Below are positions 1-9,987 of a stretch of 64,000 bases of DNA, in pieces. This stretch comes from an uncultured Eubacteriales bacterium (lineage in GTDB: Bacteria; Bacillota; Clostridia; Oscillospirales; CAG-272): assembly GCA_934385225.1 (NCBI GenBank), contig CAKRPQ010000001.1:5084-69083 (forward strand). The letters are read 5' to 3'. Position numbers and translations under genes: made by a program. The notes below the pieces were generated by a model. It searched no databases. It saw nothing but the letters and a program-made list of their open reading frames with translations, and was not told the origin of the DNA. Position 1 is the first letter of the stretch; each line of letters begins with the position of its first letter.

Positions 1-440
1 CCGCCCGCGATAACGATCTTGAAGCCGTCGAGCTTTATTATGTAGTCGTTTACACCGAGCATTGAGAGCGCGTTTTTGCTCTCCTCGCGGGTCGTCTCGC
101 CGATAAGGATCTCCATTTTTTCCGAGGACATAGCGTCGGTACTTATTTTGAGATTTTTGCCCGTGTAGTCCGAGAGAACCGTGCGCACCCTGCTCGCAAG
201 TTCCTTCACCTTGTCCTTTGCCGTGTCGGAACGCACTACGGTGAAGTCGCCGATAGCGCTCGAAACGTCCGTAGTGTGGATAACGGGAAGCCCGTCTCCG
301 TCCTTCGGCAAATCGCTTACCGTCAGACGATTATTCGTTATGTCCGTCTCTTTTTTTTCGCCGCACGAGCACGCAGACGCGCAGACAAGCGCGATCAGAG
401 CCGCACATAAAAGAATTTTTGCAATCGTTTTGCTTTTCAT
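1..440 (-). CDS. Secreted lipoprotein, N-terminal part only (runs off the window)
   Basis: The minus frame opens with ATG at 440 after AGAGGGAG and stays open to the window edge, about 146 codons. The product starts MKSKTIAKILLCAALIAL and has Ala/Ser/Cys residues (CASACSC) that form a lipobox-like cleavage site, so it should be a lipid-anchored exported protein. The visible mature part ends in a segment of the type EILIGETTREESKNAL followed by NDYIIKLDGFKIVIAGG. I associate that kind of N-terminal alpha/beta domain with extracellular glycan-active lipoproteins of gut Clostridia, but the catalytic part, if any, lies outside the window. Function is therefore unassigned. It has its own promoter at 626-653. 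Confidence 0.8.
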   Translation of the reverse strand, partial: MKSKTIAKILLCAALIALVCASACSCGEKKETDITNNRLTVSDLPKDGDGLPVIHTTDVSSAIGDFTVVRSDTAKDKVKELASRVRTVLSDYTGKNLKISTDAMSSEKMEILIGETTREESKNALSMLGVNDYIIKLDGFKIVIAG

Positions 441-625
441 TTTTCTCTTCTCCCTCTTCCGTGTAAAGTACATTTTACACTTGTTTTAATTCGTCTCGGA
501 TTTCATTATAACATTTGTAACAAAAAAAACGGGCTGTATATTCCCTGTTTTGTATCCTTTTTATAACGACCTGTTTCTTTTTTATAATAATTTCCTCATT
601 TGGCACAATTTTTTTGTCTAATATA

Positions 626-653
626 ATTATACGCATTTTTCAATATTTGTCAA
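626..653 (-). promoter_or_regulatory. Sigma-A promoter for the lipoprotein gene
   Basis: On the minus strand TTGACA (648-653) is followed after 16 bases by TATAAT (626-631). It leaves a leader of about 180 bases before the ATG at 440. The rest of the AT-rich gap 441-839 shows no gene apart from this promoter and the divergent proS promoter. Confidence 0.75.
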
Positions 654-750
654 GTGCTGTTTACAAAAAAAGAGAAATTTTCACCTTTTTTCACGTGTGC
701 CTACGCAAATTACGGTTCGCATGCCGCAGAATATATTTTTCCCCGCCCAC

Positions 751-779
751 TTGACATTTTACCGATTATATTATATAAT
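751..779 (+). promoter_or_regulatory. Sigma-A promoter of proS
   Basis: Perfect consensus TTGACA (751-756), 17-base spacer, TATAAT (774-779). Transcription should begin near 786, giving a leader of about 54 bases, which leaves no room for a T-box. Confidence 0.88.
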
Positions 780-839
780 AGACTGTATATTTATCGTCAC
801 GCGGAATCTGCGGGCGAAAGGCAAACGAGGTTTAAGGTT

Positions 840-2276
840 ATGGCAAACGATAAAAAAACCGTTGAGCAGATCACAAATATGGACGTTGACTTTGCGAAAT
901 GGTACACAGACATCTGCAAAAAAGCGGATCTCATCGACTATTCGAGCGTAAAGGGCTGCATGGTAATCCGCCCTTACGGCTACGCTATCTGGGAGAACAT
1001 TCAGAAAATTCTCGACACGCGCTTCAAGGAGCTGGGTCACGAGAACGTTTATATGCCGATGTTCATTCCCGAATCTCTTCTCAATAAGGAAAAGGATCAC
1101 GTCGAAGGCTTTGCGCCCGAAGTTGCGTGGGTAACACAGGGCGGCAGCGAAAAACTCACCGAACGCCTCTGCGTCAGACCGACGTCGGAAACGCTCTTCT
1201 GCGAGCATTACGCAAATATAATCCGTTCTTACAGAGACCTCCCGAAGCTCTACAACCAGTGGTGCTCCGTTGTCAGATGGGAAAAGACGACAAGACCGTT
1301 CCTGCGCAGCCGTGAATTCCTCTGGCAGGAAGGTCACACAATGCACGAAACGCCCGAAGAGGCAGTCGCAGAGACGGTCCGTATGCTGAACGTCTACGCC
1401 GACTTCCACGAAAAGGATCTTGCGATCCCCGTAATAAAGGGACGTAAAACCCCGTCCGACAAGTTCGCGGGCGCGGAGGACACATACGCGATAGAAGCGC
1501 TTATGCACGACGGAAAGTCGCTGCAAGCCGCAACGTCGCACTACTTCGGCGACGGCTTCGCGAAGGCTTTTGACATCACATACACAACACGCGACAACAA
1601 GCTCGCGCACCCGTATCAGACGTCGTGGGGTTCGACCACCCGTATGATAGGCGGCATAATCATGACGCACGGCGACGACAACGGTCTCGTACTCCCTCCC
1701 GCCGTCGCGCCCGTTCAGGTAGTCATTATCCCCGTTGCGGCTCACAAAGAGGGCGTTATCGAAAAGGCGACGGAGCTTTATACGGCACTGAAAGACAAGT
1801 TCAGAGTAAAACTTGACGCAAGCGACAACTCGCCCGGCTGGAAGTACGCCGAATACGAGATGAAAGGCGTTCCGCTCCGCATTGAGATAGGTCCGCGCGA
1901 CATTGAGGCGGGTCAGTGCGTTATCATGACGCGTCACAACCTCGAAAAAGAGACCGTTTCGCTCGAAAATCTCGCGGACACCGTCGAAAAGAAGCTCACG
2001 GAGGTCAGAGAAGGTATGTATGCAAAAGCTCTCGCAAACAGAGAGAGAAGAACATACACCTGCAAAACGCTCGACGAGATAAACAAAGTTCTTGAAAACG
2101 GCGACGGCTTTGTCAAGGCGATGTGGTGCGGCGACGAGGCCTGCGAGGACGAAGTAAAAGCAAAAACGGGTGTCGGCTCGCGCTGTATCCCGCTTGAAGA
2201 AGAACATATTTCAGACGTCTGCGTCTGCTGCGGCAAACCCGCAAAGCATATGGTCGTCTGGGCGAGGGCATATTGA
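840..2276 (+). CDS. proS: Prolyl-tRNA synthetase, short archaeal/eukaryotic-type
   Basis: Charges tRNA-Pro with proline in the cytoplasm. The protein is 478 residues, the size of the ProS type that lacks the editing insertion of the long bacterial enzyme. Class II landmarks are visible: RPTSETLF near residues 113-120, the motif-2 stretch [14 protein letters not shown] at about 156-169, and a Cys-rich C-terminal region ending WARAY. The frame is open further upstream, but ATG at 840 is chosen because GAGG lies 9 bases before it and the earlier in-frame ATG lies upstream of the promoter. A tRNA-Pro(UGG) gene occurs at 11574. Confidence 0.96.
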   Translation: MANDKKTVEQITNMDVDFAKWYTDICKKADLIDYSSVKGCMVIRPYGYAIWENIQKILDTRFKELGHENVYMPMFIPESLLNKEKDHVEGFAPEVAWVTQGGSEKLTERLCVRPTSETLFCEHYANIIRSYRDLPKLYNQWCSVVRWEKTTRPFLRSREFLWQEGHTMHETPEEAVAETVRMLNVYADFHEKDLAIPVIKGRKTPSDKFAGAEDTYAIEALMHDGKSLQAATSHYFGDGFAKAFDITYTTRDNKLAHPYQTSWGSTTRMIGGIIMTHGDDNGLVLPPAVAPVQVVIIPVAAHKEGVIEKATELYTALKDKFRVKLDASDNSPGWKYAEYEMKGVPLRIEIGPRDIEAGQCVIMTRHNLEKETVSLENLADTVEKKLTEVREGMYAKALANRERRTYTCKTLDEINKVLENGDGFVKAMWCGDEACEDEVKAKTGVGSRCIPLEEEHISDVCVCCGKPAKHMVVWARAY

Positions 2277-2322
2277 TTTCGGTATTTATATCAGTTAAGC
2301 CGAACAGGCTTTGACCCTCCCG

Positions 2323-2369
2323 AAAAGCGACTGTTTCACTCGGCATTGCACTGTGTGACGGTCGCTTTT
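2323..2369 (+). terminator. Hairpin between proS and the SEDS gene
   Basis: AAAAGCGAC (2323-2331) pairs with GTCGCTTTT (2361-2369), with extra imperfect pairing inside the loop. The arm ends in TTTT but no longer U-run follows, so it may be a weak terminator or processing hairpin. Confidence 0.45.
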
Positions 2370-2413
2370 GGCTCTTATTTACAAAATTCGGAAAAGGCAG
2401 GAAAGGAGACGCC

Positions 2414-3541
2414 GTGGTACGTTCATTCAGCATAACAAAAGGGCAGAGAATGCGCATGATCGACCCTGTGCTTCTCGTCTGCACGCTCGTTCTCACCGCT
2501 TGCAGCCTGCTCACGCTCACAGGCACTCTCGGTAATGTGGAAAAGCTCACAAAATCGGGCTACTGCGTTCAGATCGGTGCCGTCGTCGTCGGTCTTGCCG
2601 CCATGGTAGTCCTTACCGTCATCGACTACGAGGAGCTTGTAAACAAATTCTGGCTTTTCTTCTTCATCGCGTCGATCGGACTTCTCGGCGTGACGCTCGT
2701 TTTCGGAACAAGTCAGGGTACAAACCGCAGTTACCTGCGTTTCGGCTCTGTCGGAATACAACCGTCCGAATTTGTTAAGGCTTCGTATATTATCACATTT
2801 TCAAAACACCTCGAATACGCAAAAGAGCGGATAAATTCTCCGAAAGCTCTGCTCGGCATCGGCGCGCACGCGGGAGTCGTCATCGGACTTGTGCTTGCCT
2901 CGGGCGACCTCGGCGTTGCGCTCGTCTACATAGGCCTCACCGCCGTTATGCTCTTCTGCGCGGGTGTCAGCATATGGTATTTTCTCGGCGCGGGCACTCT
3001 GCTTACGGTAGCATTCCCATATCTGTGGCCGAGGCTCAAAGACTACCAGCAAAAGCGTATTCTCGTCGGGTTCGACCCCGAAAAAGACCCTCTCGGCAAG
3101 GGTATGCAGCCGCTTCAAAGCCGCCAGGCGATAGCAAACGGCGGTATCTACGGTCAGGGACTCTACGGCGGTCACTACTACAAAACTCTTTACGCGTCGC
3201 ATACAGACTTCATTTTCGCCACGTTTTGCGAAAAATTCGGCTTCGTCGGCGGGCTTATCGTCATAACGGCGCTCGTTACAATGGTCATTCGCATACTTAT
3301 GATAGCGCGCAAAGCCGAAAAACCGTGCGGACGTTTCATCTGCATAGGCGCGGCGGCACTTATAATTCTTCAAACGCTCGAAAATCTCGGAATGTGCATG
3401 GCTTTTCTACCCGTCATCGGTATCACGCTGCCTTTTATGAGCTACGGCGGCTCGTCAATGCTCTCAATGTACATAATAATCGGTCTTGTCCAGAGCGTCA
3501 GGGCACACGGCGGCAAGTATTTCTTTGAAGTGAACGAATAG
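2414..3541 (+). CDS. SEDS-family peptidoglycan polymerase (RodA/FtsW/SpoVE type)
   Basis: A polytopic membrane protein of 375 residues with about ten hydrophobic segments. It carries family signatures: GVGIQPSEF-like text (residues 112-120), SHTDFIFATFCEKFGFVGG, and PVIGITLPFMSYGGSSM near the C-terminus. SEDS proteins polymerise lipid II glycan strands together with a class B penicillin-binding protein. Which paralogue (elongation, division or spore) it is cannot be settled here; no PBP neighbours it. The GTG at 2414 is chosen for the AAAGGAGA 5 bases upstream. Confidence 0.9.
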   Translation: MVRSFSITKGQRMRMIDPVLLVCTLVLTACSLLTLTGTLGNVEKLTKSGYCVQIGAVVVGLAAMVVLTVIDYEELVNKFWLFFFIASIGLLGVTLVFGTSQGTNRSYLRFGSVGIQPSEFVKASYIITFSKHLEYAKERINSPKALLGIGAHAGVVIGLVLASGDLGVALVYIGLTAVMLFCAGVSIWYFLGAGTLLTVAFPYLWPRLKDYQQKRILVGFDPEKDPLGKGMQPLQSRQAIANGGIYGQGLYGGHYYKTLYASHTDFIFATFCEKFGFVGGLIVITALVTMVIRILMIARKAEKPCGRFICIGAAALIILQTLENLGMCMAFLPVIGITLPFMSYGGSSMLSMYIIIGLVQSVRAHGGKYFFEVNE

Positions 3542-3554
3542 ATAGTATAATAAA

Positions 3555-4262
3555 ATGGAAAACAATAATTTCAAAATGGGTCTGCGCGACGGACTGGCGA
3601 TAGGTCTCGGATACCTTTCCGTCTCCTTTGCGTTCGGTCTTTTCGCCGTCAAAAGCGGACTCTCGATAATAGAAACGCTCCTTATTTCAATGACGAACCT
3701 CACCTCTGCGGGTCAGCTCGCGTCCGTCCCGATAATTGCGGGTGGCGGAACGTTTATAGAGCTTGCCGTGTCGCAGCTTTTCATAAATCTGCGCTACTCT
3801 CTCATGTCCGTTTCTCTCTCGCAACGGCTCGGCAAGAGCGTAAAACTGCGCCACCGATTTCTCATCGCGTTCGGGAACACGGACGAAATCTTCGCCGTCT
3901 CGATGTCAAAGGGCGAAAACCTCGGAAAAAAATATTTCTACGGCATTATGATCTGCCCCTACGTCGGCTGGTCGCTCGGAACTCTCCTCGGTGCGGCGGC
4001 GGGAAATCTTCTCCCCGAAATCATCATATCCGCGCTCGGCATCGCCATTTACGGAATGTTCGTCGCGATAATAATTCCCGAGGCAAAAAAACGCATGGCG
4101 ACGGCACTTTGCGTGCTTTCAAGCATTGCGCTCGGCTGTGCCTTTAAGTACATACCCTTCCTTTCCGCCGTTCCGAGCGGATTTGTGATAATTCTTTCGG
4201 CGGTGCCGATAAGTCTGCTCTTCGCCGTGATCGCGCCCATTAAGGAGGAACAGGAAAAATGA
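3555..4262 (+). CDS. azlC: AzlC-type branched-chain amino acid exporter, large subunit
   Basis: 235 residues, strongly hydrophobic, beginning MENNNFKMGLRDG and containing the family's conserved LTSAGQ and LRYSLMS motifs. AzlC with AzlD forms a membrane complex that exports branched-chain amino acids and analogues. Its stop overlaps the azlD start by 4 bases, as expected for coupled subunits. No good Shine-Dalgarno precedes the ATG; an alternative in-frame ATG at 3585 is no better. Confidence 0.9.
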   Translation: MENNNFKMGLRDGLAIGLGYLSVSFAFGLFAVKSGLSIIETLLISMTNLTSAGQLASVPIIAGGGTFIELAVSQLFINLRYSLMSVSLSQRLGKSVKLRHRFLIAFGNTDEIFAVSMSKGENLGKKYFYGIMICPYVGWSLGTLLGAAAGNLLPEIIISALGIAIYGMFVAIIIPEAKKRMATALCVLSSIALGCAFKYIPFLSAVPSGFVIILSAVPISLLFAVIAPIKEEQEK

Positions 4263-4579
4263 TACCTTTTACAGACTTTCTTCCCTATCTTCTCGTCATG
4301 GCGGGCGTTACATATCTCGTGCGTATGCTTCCGCTCGTGCTTGTAAAGGGAAAGTTTGAAAACAAAACGGTCAGATCCTTTCTTTACTATATTCCCTATG
4401 CCGTTCTCGGCGTTATGACCCTGCCCGGCGCGCTCTACTCGACGTCCTCTATGCTCTCCGCGGCGATAGGACTTGCCGCAGCCGTTATCACGGCTTATTT
4501 CGGCAGAGGACTGCTGACGGTTGCCGCGGTATCCGTTCTCGCGGTTCTTCTCACCGAGATAATTATTCCGATTTTTTAA
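4259..4579 (+). CDS. azlD: AzlD-type branched-chain amino acid exporter, small subunit
   Basis: 106 residues with three to four hydrophobic segments and the family's VRMLPLVL motif. It starts inside the last codons of azlC (ATGA overlap), so translation is likely coupled. It is the partner of AzlC in the exporter. The family call rests on size, hydrophobicity and pairing. Confidence 0.88.
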   Translation: MIPFTDFLPYLLVMAGVTYLVRMLPLVLVKGKFENKTVRSFLYYIPYAVLGVMTLPGALYSTSSMLSAAIGLAAAVITAYFGRGLLTVAAVSVLAVLLTEIIIPIF

Positions 4580-4589
4580 GAGGCTTCCA

Positions 4590-5777
4590 ATGAAAAACGA
4601 TACGTATAAGCTATATTCAAGTCTGCCGATATACAGCCGCCACAAAACGTGGGCGGAGATAGACCTCGATGCCCTAAGGCACAATTACAGGCTGCTCGGC
4701 AGCAAGGTAAAAGGCGAAAAAAACCCGCGCATAATCTGCATTATGAAAGCGGACTCCTACGGTCACGGTGCGGACAGCTGCGCAAGAGCGCTCCTTGAAG
4801 AGGGCTGCGACTTTTTCGCCGTCTCCTGCATAGAAGAGGCTGTCGCACTCCGCAAGGTCTGCATCGAACTCGGAAAATACGCCGATATTCTTATTCTCGG
4901 CTACACGCTCCCTTACTCTGCGGGCGAGCTTTCCGCAAACAACATAATCCAGACGGTATTTTCGCCCGAATACGCGCGTGCGCTCGGCGACGAAGCAAAG
5001 CGCCAGAGGTGCCATGTGCGCGTTCACGTCAAGCTCGACACGGGTATGAACCGAATCGGGTTTGTCGCGCAGAGCGAGGAAAGCATTGAAAGGTCCGCGT
5101 GCGACATCGCAAAGGTGTGCCGCGACGGCGCTCTCATTGCGGAGGGAATGTTCACTCATTTTGCAAAAGCGGACGAGGCGGACGACTCCATGACAAGGCT
5201 TCAATACGAGCGTTTCATCGCCGTTAAAGACGCGCTCGCCGAAAAGGGAGTAAAGATCCCGTTCCTGCATGCCTCGAACAGTGCTTCGTCCGTGCGTCAC
5301 CCCGAATTTGCGCTTGACGGCGTCCGCGAAGGAATCCTCCTCTACGGCGCGCGCGCGTCAAAATTTGCGGACCTTGACGGTCTGCGCCCCGTTATGAGCC
5401 TTAAAAGCGTCATCTCGCACATTCATACGCTCGTGCCGGGCGAAACGGTCAGCTACGGCGGAAAATATTCGTCGGATACCGAAAAAACTCTCGCAACCAT
5501 TCCGATAGGCTACGCCGACGGCTTTATCCGCGCTTACAGCGGCGCGTCGGTTTCTGTCGCGGCAAAGGGCGGAAACATCGAAGCTCCCATCGTCGGCAGA
5601 ATATGTATGGATCAGTGTATGGTTGATATCACGGGAACGGAGGCGGGCGTCGGCGACGTTGTCACCCTCTTCGGCGACGATCCGAAAAGGCTTTACCGCC
5701 TTGCGGAGCTTGCGGGGACTATCGACTACGAATGTCTGTGCCTCATTTCGGGCAGAGTTCCGAGAATATACAAATAA
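4590..5777 (+). CDS. alr: Alanine racemase
   Basis: PLP enzyme that interconverts L- and D-alanine for peptidoglycan. 395 residues, normal size. The PLP lysine is K53 in IMKADSYGHG and the second catalytic base is Y289 in ETVSYGGKY; the motif ICMDQCMVDITG follows. It lies 10 bases after azlD and close to a SEDS cell-wall polymerase, so the run is partly a wall-synthesis cluster. The first 20 residues are an extra N-terminal extension before the usual TWAEIDLDAL start of the family. Confidence 0.96.
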   Translation: MKNDTYKLYSSLPIYSRHKTWAEIDLDALRHNYRLLGSKVKGEKNPRIICIMKADSYGHGADSCARALLEEGCDFFAVSCIEEAVALRKVCIELGKYADILILGYTLPYSAGELSANNIIQTVFSPEYARALGDEAKRQRCHVRVHVKLDTGMNRIGFVAQSEESIERSACDIAKVCRDGALIAEGMFTHFAKADEADDSMTRLQYERFIAVKDALAEKGVKIPFLHASNSASSVRHPEFALDGVREGILLYGARASKFADLDGLRPVMSLKSVISHIHTLVPGETVSYGGKYSSDTEKTLATIPIGYADGFIRAYSGASVSVAAKGGNIEAPIVGRICMDQCMVDITGTEAGVGDVVTLFGDDPKRLYRLAELAGTIDYECLCLISGRVPRIYK

Positions 5778-5798
5778 AATGAAAAACTGATGTAAATT

Positions 5799-7226
5799 AT
5801 GAAGAAAAAAATTGTTAAAACACCTGTAATCACGCTTTTGCTTTTGTTTGCCGTCCTCCTTTCCTCATGCGGTGCGCGTGATGCGCACGAGGACAGACCC
5901 GAGCTTTCGCTCTCCGACCTCGGTGTCGAAACGGGAAGCACGTCGGCACTTCTACCCGAACCGAACGCGAGCGGCGAAAAGACCGAATTTTTCGTCCTTT
6001 GCGAAAACGGCGCGGAGAGTTCGTTCGTTCCCTCAGGCGAGAGCGAAAGCGAGCTTGACAGAAAAGCCTTTGAGCGCAACGCCCGCATTGCGGACGAATA
6101 CGGCATAATAATTCGCGAAATAAGCACGGGCGACATTGTGACAAAGGTCAAAAACGACGTTTTGTCGGGCAAAACCGACTACGACGCGATAGTTATGCGC
6201 GCAAAAAACGCGTCTCCGCTTATAACATCATTCAGTCTCGCAGATCTTGCGTTGCTCGGCTTTTCCCCGTCGGCAAAGGGCTATAACGAGAGCGTCATAA
6301 ATTCCCTCTCGATCGCAAAAAAGCAGTATCTTGCCGTCGGTAACGCCACGCCGAGCCTGCTTCTCTCGTCTTACTGCGTCGCGCTCAACACGGAGATGTG
6401 CAAAAAAACGGGCGAAAGCGCGGAAAGCATCATTGCGGACGCCGAAAACGGGAAGTTCGATGCGGATACGATGTACCGTCTTTCCTCCGCGCTTGCGTCA
6501 TCGGACGCGGGCGAGGAAATCACCAAAAGCGAGGGCGCACGCTATATAAGCGTCTCCGCGGACGATGCCTACGCGCTTTTTAACGCGGGCGGACTTGATT
6601 TTTACTCTGCGGATCCCGTCACGGACGAGTTCAGACCGCTCGAAACGAGCGAGACGACGGACGCTCTTTATGACGCTATGCTTCTCCTCTACGGCATCGA
6701 CCACTCCTCCGAAAAATTCGACTGGGAAACCGCAAAATCGGGCGTGACGCCTCTCTTCTCCGTAATGACGGTGAATGAGCTCGGCAGTCTCGTCTCCGAG
6801 GGTGCGCCTTACGTCGCGCTTCCTATGCCGAAAATGACCGCAGGGCAGGAAAATTACCGCTCGACGGCGGATACGGACACCTTTGCCTGCACAGCCGTAC
6901 CCGCGGCGGCAGAGGACGGCGCGTATGCCGTAAAGGTCATGAACCTCATATACTCCCTGTCGGACGACATTTATTCTACCGTTCGCAAGTCCGTCGCGGG
7001 AAACGAAAGAGATGCCCGCGTTTTTGACATCATAGCAAACAACACTTATGCGAGCGCGCTTGAAATTTTCGGCTGGGGAGATCTGCCGTCCTTTATGACG
7101 TCGGCGATAAACGAACACCTAAAAACAAGCGTGTTCTCGCTCCGCGCCGCGGAAAGAATAAACGCCTCCGTCGCCGCGCTCGCAATATCCTCCGAATCCG
7201 TGAAAAACGGCACAAAGCCCGAATAA
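5799..7226 (+). CDS. Solute-binding lipoprotein (family 1-like)
   Basis: 475 residues with a signal peptide and lipobox LLSSC, so it is lipid-anchored outside the membrane. The mature part has the periplasmic-binding-protein look of clostridial extracellular solute-binding proteins: a segment on elapsed-chain residues RNARIADEYGIIIREIS, then DYDAIVMRAKNAS, and a YVALPMPKM stretch. No permease or ATPase gene lies beside it, so the ligand and partner transporter are unknown. It sits 12 bases before the phosphoesterase gene and is probably co-transcribed with it. Confidence 0.7.
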   Translation: MKKKIVKTPVITLLLLFAVLLSSCGARDAHEDRPELSLSDLGVETGSTSALLPEPNASGEKTEFFVLCENGAESSFVPSGESESELDRKAFERNARIADEYGIIIREISTGDIVTKVKNDVLSGKTDYDAIVMRAKNASPLITSFSLADLALLGFSPSAKGYNESVINSLSIAKKQYLAVGNATPSLLLSSYCVALNTEMCKKTGESAESIIADAENGKFDADTMYRLSSALASSDAGEEITKSEGARYISVSADDAYALFNAGGLDFYSADPVTDEFRPLETSETTDALYDAMLLLYGIDHSSEKFDWETAKSGVTPLFSVMTVNELGSLVSEGAPYVALPMPKMTAGQENYRSTADTDTFACTAVPAAAEDGAYAVKVMNLIYSLSDDIYSTVRKSVAGNERDARVFDIIANNTYASALEIFGWGDLPSFMTSAINEHLKTSVFSLRAAERINASVAALAISSESVKNGTKPE

Positions 7227-7238
7227 GAAAGGAATCCG

Positions 7239-8018
7239 ATGAAAATACTCGCAATCGGCGACGTGGTCGGACGCGCCGCACTCGATTATATAAAAAGAGA
7301 ACTCCCGAACATAAGAAGCACCCTTAGCGCCGATTTTGTCGTCTGCAACGGCGAAAACGTCTGCGACATACGCGGCCTTACGCCCGCCGATGCCGACACT
7401 CTGCTTTCTTCGGGCATCGATCTTATAACGACGGGAAATCACGTTTACGGACAGAGATCGATCTACGACAGGCTCGACGACGACGAGCGCATTATCCGTC
7501 CCTGCAACTACCCCGCCGAGGCGAGAGGAACCGGCTATACCATACTCGACGCGCTCGGTTACAGGCTTCTCTGCATAAACGCGCTCGGAACGGTCTTTCT
7601 CGACTCGCTCGACAATCCGTTCTGCGCCGTCGAAAAAATTCTTGCGCGTGAAGAGGGCAGATACGACTTTTCGCTGCTCGATTTTCACGCCGAGGCGACG
7701 TCCGAAAAGCTCGCGATGGCTTACTTTCTCGACGGCAGAGTGAACATCGTTTTCGGAACGCACACGCACGTTCAGACGGCGGACGAAACAGTTCTGTCCC
7801 GCGGTACGGGGTACATTACCGATCTCGGAATGACGGGTCCCGACGAAAGCATTCTCGGAACGGTGCCCGAACCCGTTATAGAGCGTTTCAGGACGCATAT
7901 GCCGCACCGCTTTGCCGTTGCCGAGGGCAGAATCACACTCTGCGGTGCGCTTTTCGACCTTGACACGGGCACGGGTCGCGTCAAGACCGTTTCAAGAGTA
8001 CGGTACTCCGACAAATAA
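7239..8018 (+). CDS. YmdB-like metallophosphoesterase (TIGR00282 family)
   Basis: 259 residues. It shows the calcineurin-like metal-binding pattern: GDVVGR at the N-terminus, NGENV, TGNHVY and THTHVQTAD. In Bacillus, YmdB is a phosphodiesterase (cAMP and other substrates tested) that affects biofilm and sporulation decisions. The start is supported by AAAGGA 8 bases upstream. It is part of a tight plus-strand cluster and followed 21 bases later by the YibE/F gene. Confidence 0.88.
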   Translation: MKILAIGDVVGRAALDYIKRELPNIRSTLSADFVVCNGENVCDIRGLTPADADTLLSSGIDLITTGNHVYGQRSIYDRLDDDERIIRPCNYPAEARGTGYTILDALGYRLLCINALGTVFLDSLDNPFCAVEKILAREEGRYDFSLLDFHAEATSEKLAMAYFLDGRVNIVFGTHTHVQTADETVLSRGTGYITDLGMTGPDESILGTVPEPVIERFRTHMPHRFAVAEGRITLCGALFDLDTGTGRVKTVSRVRYSDK

Positions 8019-8039
8019 ACCCGACAAGAGGTTTTATTT

Positions 8040-9386
8040 ATGAAAAAGGAAAAAACCGAATTTTCGGGGGTAAAAGAGTCCCCGAAAAAGAAAATAATAT
8101 ATCTCTTTTCCGTCGCCGCATGTATCGCCGTTCTCGTTCTGACCTACTTCGTCATCACCAAAGGAAACGGCTTTACGGACACGCTCGACACCGAATATTT
8201 GCGCGCACGCGTTACGGAGATTACGGGGCACTACGAGGACGTGGGCGAAAACGGCGAGGTACTCTCCTCCGACGTATTTTTCGAAGCGAAAATCGGAAGC
8301 GGCGCGAAAAAAGGAACGATTGTCGAAGCGTCGCAGAATTACAGCTCATACACGCCTCTCAATCCGCGCGAGGTGAAGGAAGGCGATAAGGTTGTGCTTG
8401 CGCGTTTTGCGGGAACGGACAACTGGGTCTTTATCGACTATCTGCGCTCGGACGCTCTGCTCGCTCTGCTTGCCCTGTTTTCACTTCTCATACTCGTCTA
8501 CGGGCGCGTAAAAGGCTTGAAAACACTCCTATCGTTAACACTCACCGTGGCGGCAGTCGCGTTTGTATTCTTCCCCGCGGTTCTTGACGGCAGAAACGTC
8601 AGCCTCTGGGCTGTTCTCGTATGCCTTTACATAATCGTTATGACGCTCGTTATCGTCAACGGTCTTTCGAAAATGAGTATCGCCGCCTCATGCGGCTGTA
8701 TCGGCGGCGTTCTCATCTCGCTCGGTCTTACCGCACTCACCGACAGCTTCATAAAACTGTCGGGAAACTCGGACGCACATTCGATTTTCCTGCTCTACAT
8801 CGGCAAAAACGGCATCGACCTGCGCTCTCTCATCTACGCGTCGATAATAATCGGTTCTGTCGGTGCTGTCATGGACGTTGCGGTCGATATTTCCGCCGCA
8901 CTAAAAGAAATTTCTCAAAAGATAGGCGAGCCGACGCCGGGCGAGCTTTTCCGTTCGGGTCTCAACATCGGGCGCGACGTTATCGGAACTATGTCTAACA
9001 CGCTCGTTCTTGCCTACATCGGCGGCTCGATGGGAACGCTCATTCTCTACATCTACAACAACGGCGCAAGCCCGCTTTACCTTTTCAATATTGAGGCTAT
9101 CGTCGTCGAAATTCTCAACACCCTCGTCGGCAGTATCGGTATTCTTATGACGCTTCCGCTGACGGCGGCGATATGCTCGGTGCTTTACACGCACCCGTCG
9201 GTGAGAAAACGTCTGCGCGCCGAAAAAAAGGTGAAACGCGCACTTGAAGCGGCGAAAAAAAGAGCAAAAAAAGAGGCGGCAGTCTCGCCCGACGACTTTT
9301 CGGACACTCTCGACGGCGTCGGCGCGTTCGGCGGCTCGGAACAGGAAAAGGACAGCGGCGGAAAGGACGACGGTAATGGAATCTGA
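8040..9386 (+). CDS. YibE/F-family multipass membrane protein
   Basis: 448 residues: a short cytoplasmic N-terminus, one membrane segment (about 20-42), an extracytoplasmic beta-rich domain (about 43-135), then seven or so membrane helices and a charged, Lys-rich tail of about 60 residues. The order and the stretch LSKMSIAASCGCIGGVLIS fit the YibE/F family, which is of unknown function. Its last codons overlap the start of the response-regulator-like gene by 11 bases, suggesting translational coupling with a regulator. Confidence 0.82.
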   Translation: MKKEKTEFSGVKESPKKKIIYLFSVAACIAVLVLTYFVITKGNGFTDTLDTEYLRARVTEITGHYEDVGENGEVLSSDVFFEAKIGSGAKKGTIVEASQNYSSYTPLNPREVKEGDKVVLARFAGTDNWVFIDYLRSDALLALLALFSLLILVYGRVKGLKTLLSLTLTVAAVAFVFFPAVLDGRNVSLWAVLVCLYIIVMTLVIVNGLSKMSIAASCGCIGGVLISLGLTALTDSFIKLSGNSDAHSIFLLYIGKNGIDLRSLIYASIIIGSVGAVMDVAVDISAALKEISQKIGEPTPGELFRSGLNIGRDVIGTMSNTLVLAYIGGSMGTLILYIYNNGASPLYLFNIEAIVVEILNTLVGSIGILMTLPLTAAICSVLYTHPSVRKRLRAEKKVKRALEAAKKRAKKEAAVSPDDFSDTLDGVGAFGGSEQEKDSGGKDDGNGI

Positions 9387-9987
9387 CAAAAAAGGACGGC
9401 TTGCCGCCGTCATATCGGACGACGAATCCTTTCGAAGAATGCTCTCGCACGAGCTTACGCGGCTCGGCTTTGAAGTGACGGGAGAGGAAAGCGACACAGC
9501 CGCGAAAAAAGCGGATTTTATATTCACCGACTCGGAGGAGCCGGCGAAAAGTCCGGAATATGCCGAAAAGACCCTGCTCTTCACCGACAGCGCACGCGTT
9601 TTTCACTGCTTTGACGTGTTCCCGAAAACGTTTTCGCTCTCCGACCTTGATTTTCTCGCGGAGCTTCATTCGGGCGGCGTTCACCCCGTCCGCGAAAACA
9701 CAAGGACACCCGTGATAAAGAACGACCGTGTCAGGATCGGCAAAACGGAAATAAAGCTCAGCCCCGACGAGGCGACAGTCCTTAAAGCCCTCTCGAAAGC
9801 CGAGGGGTATGTGTCGCGCGATGACCTTAACCGCCTGCTCGGACACGAGGAAAAATGCGGAAATCTTGTCGATGTTTATATCTGCCGACTGCGCAAAAAG
9901 CTCGAAAAAGCGCTCGGATACCGCGTCATATCGACCGTCCGCGGCGTCGGCTATAAATCGGAAAGGAAATTTGAATATGAAAAATGA
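9376..9987 (+). CDS. OmpR-type winged-helix regulator with shortened receiver-like domain
   Basis: 203 residues from ATG 9376, chosen because AAAGGA lies 8 bases upstream. Residues 105-200 form an OmpR/PhoB winged helix (VIKNDRVRIGKTEIKLSP then RLRKKLEKALG and VRGVGYK). The first 100 residues resemble a receiver domain (ISDDESF, DFIFTD with D52 as possible phospho-acceptor, a late PK) but are about 20 residues short. No histidine kinase gene is adjacent. It overlaps the yibE/F stop and the next small gene, so it may regulate its own operon. Confidence 0.82.
   Translation: MESDKKGRLAAVISDDESFRRMLSHELTRLGFEVTGEESDTAAKKADFIFTDSEEPAKSPEYAEKTLLFTDSARVFHCFDVFPKTFSLSDLDFLAELHSGGVHPVRENTRTPVIKNDRVRIGKTEIKLSPDEATVLKALSKAEGYVSRDDLNRLLGHEEKCGNLVDVYICRLRKKLEKALGYRVISTVRGVGYKSERKFEYEK

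Noticed and set aside
771..2207. A 478-codon minus frame antisense to proS
   Set aside because: The plus frame has the promoter, ribosome site and synthetase motifs; the antisense translation has none.
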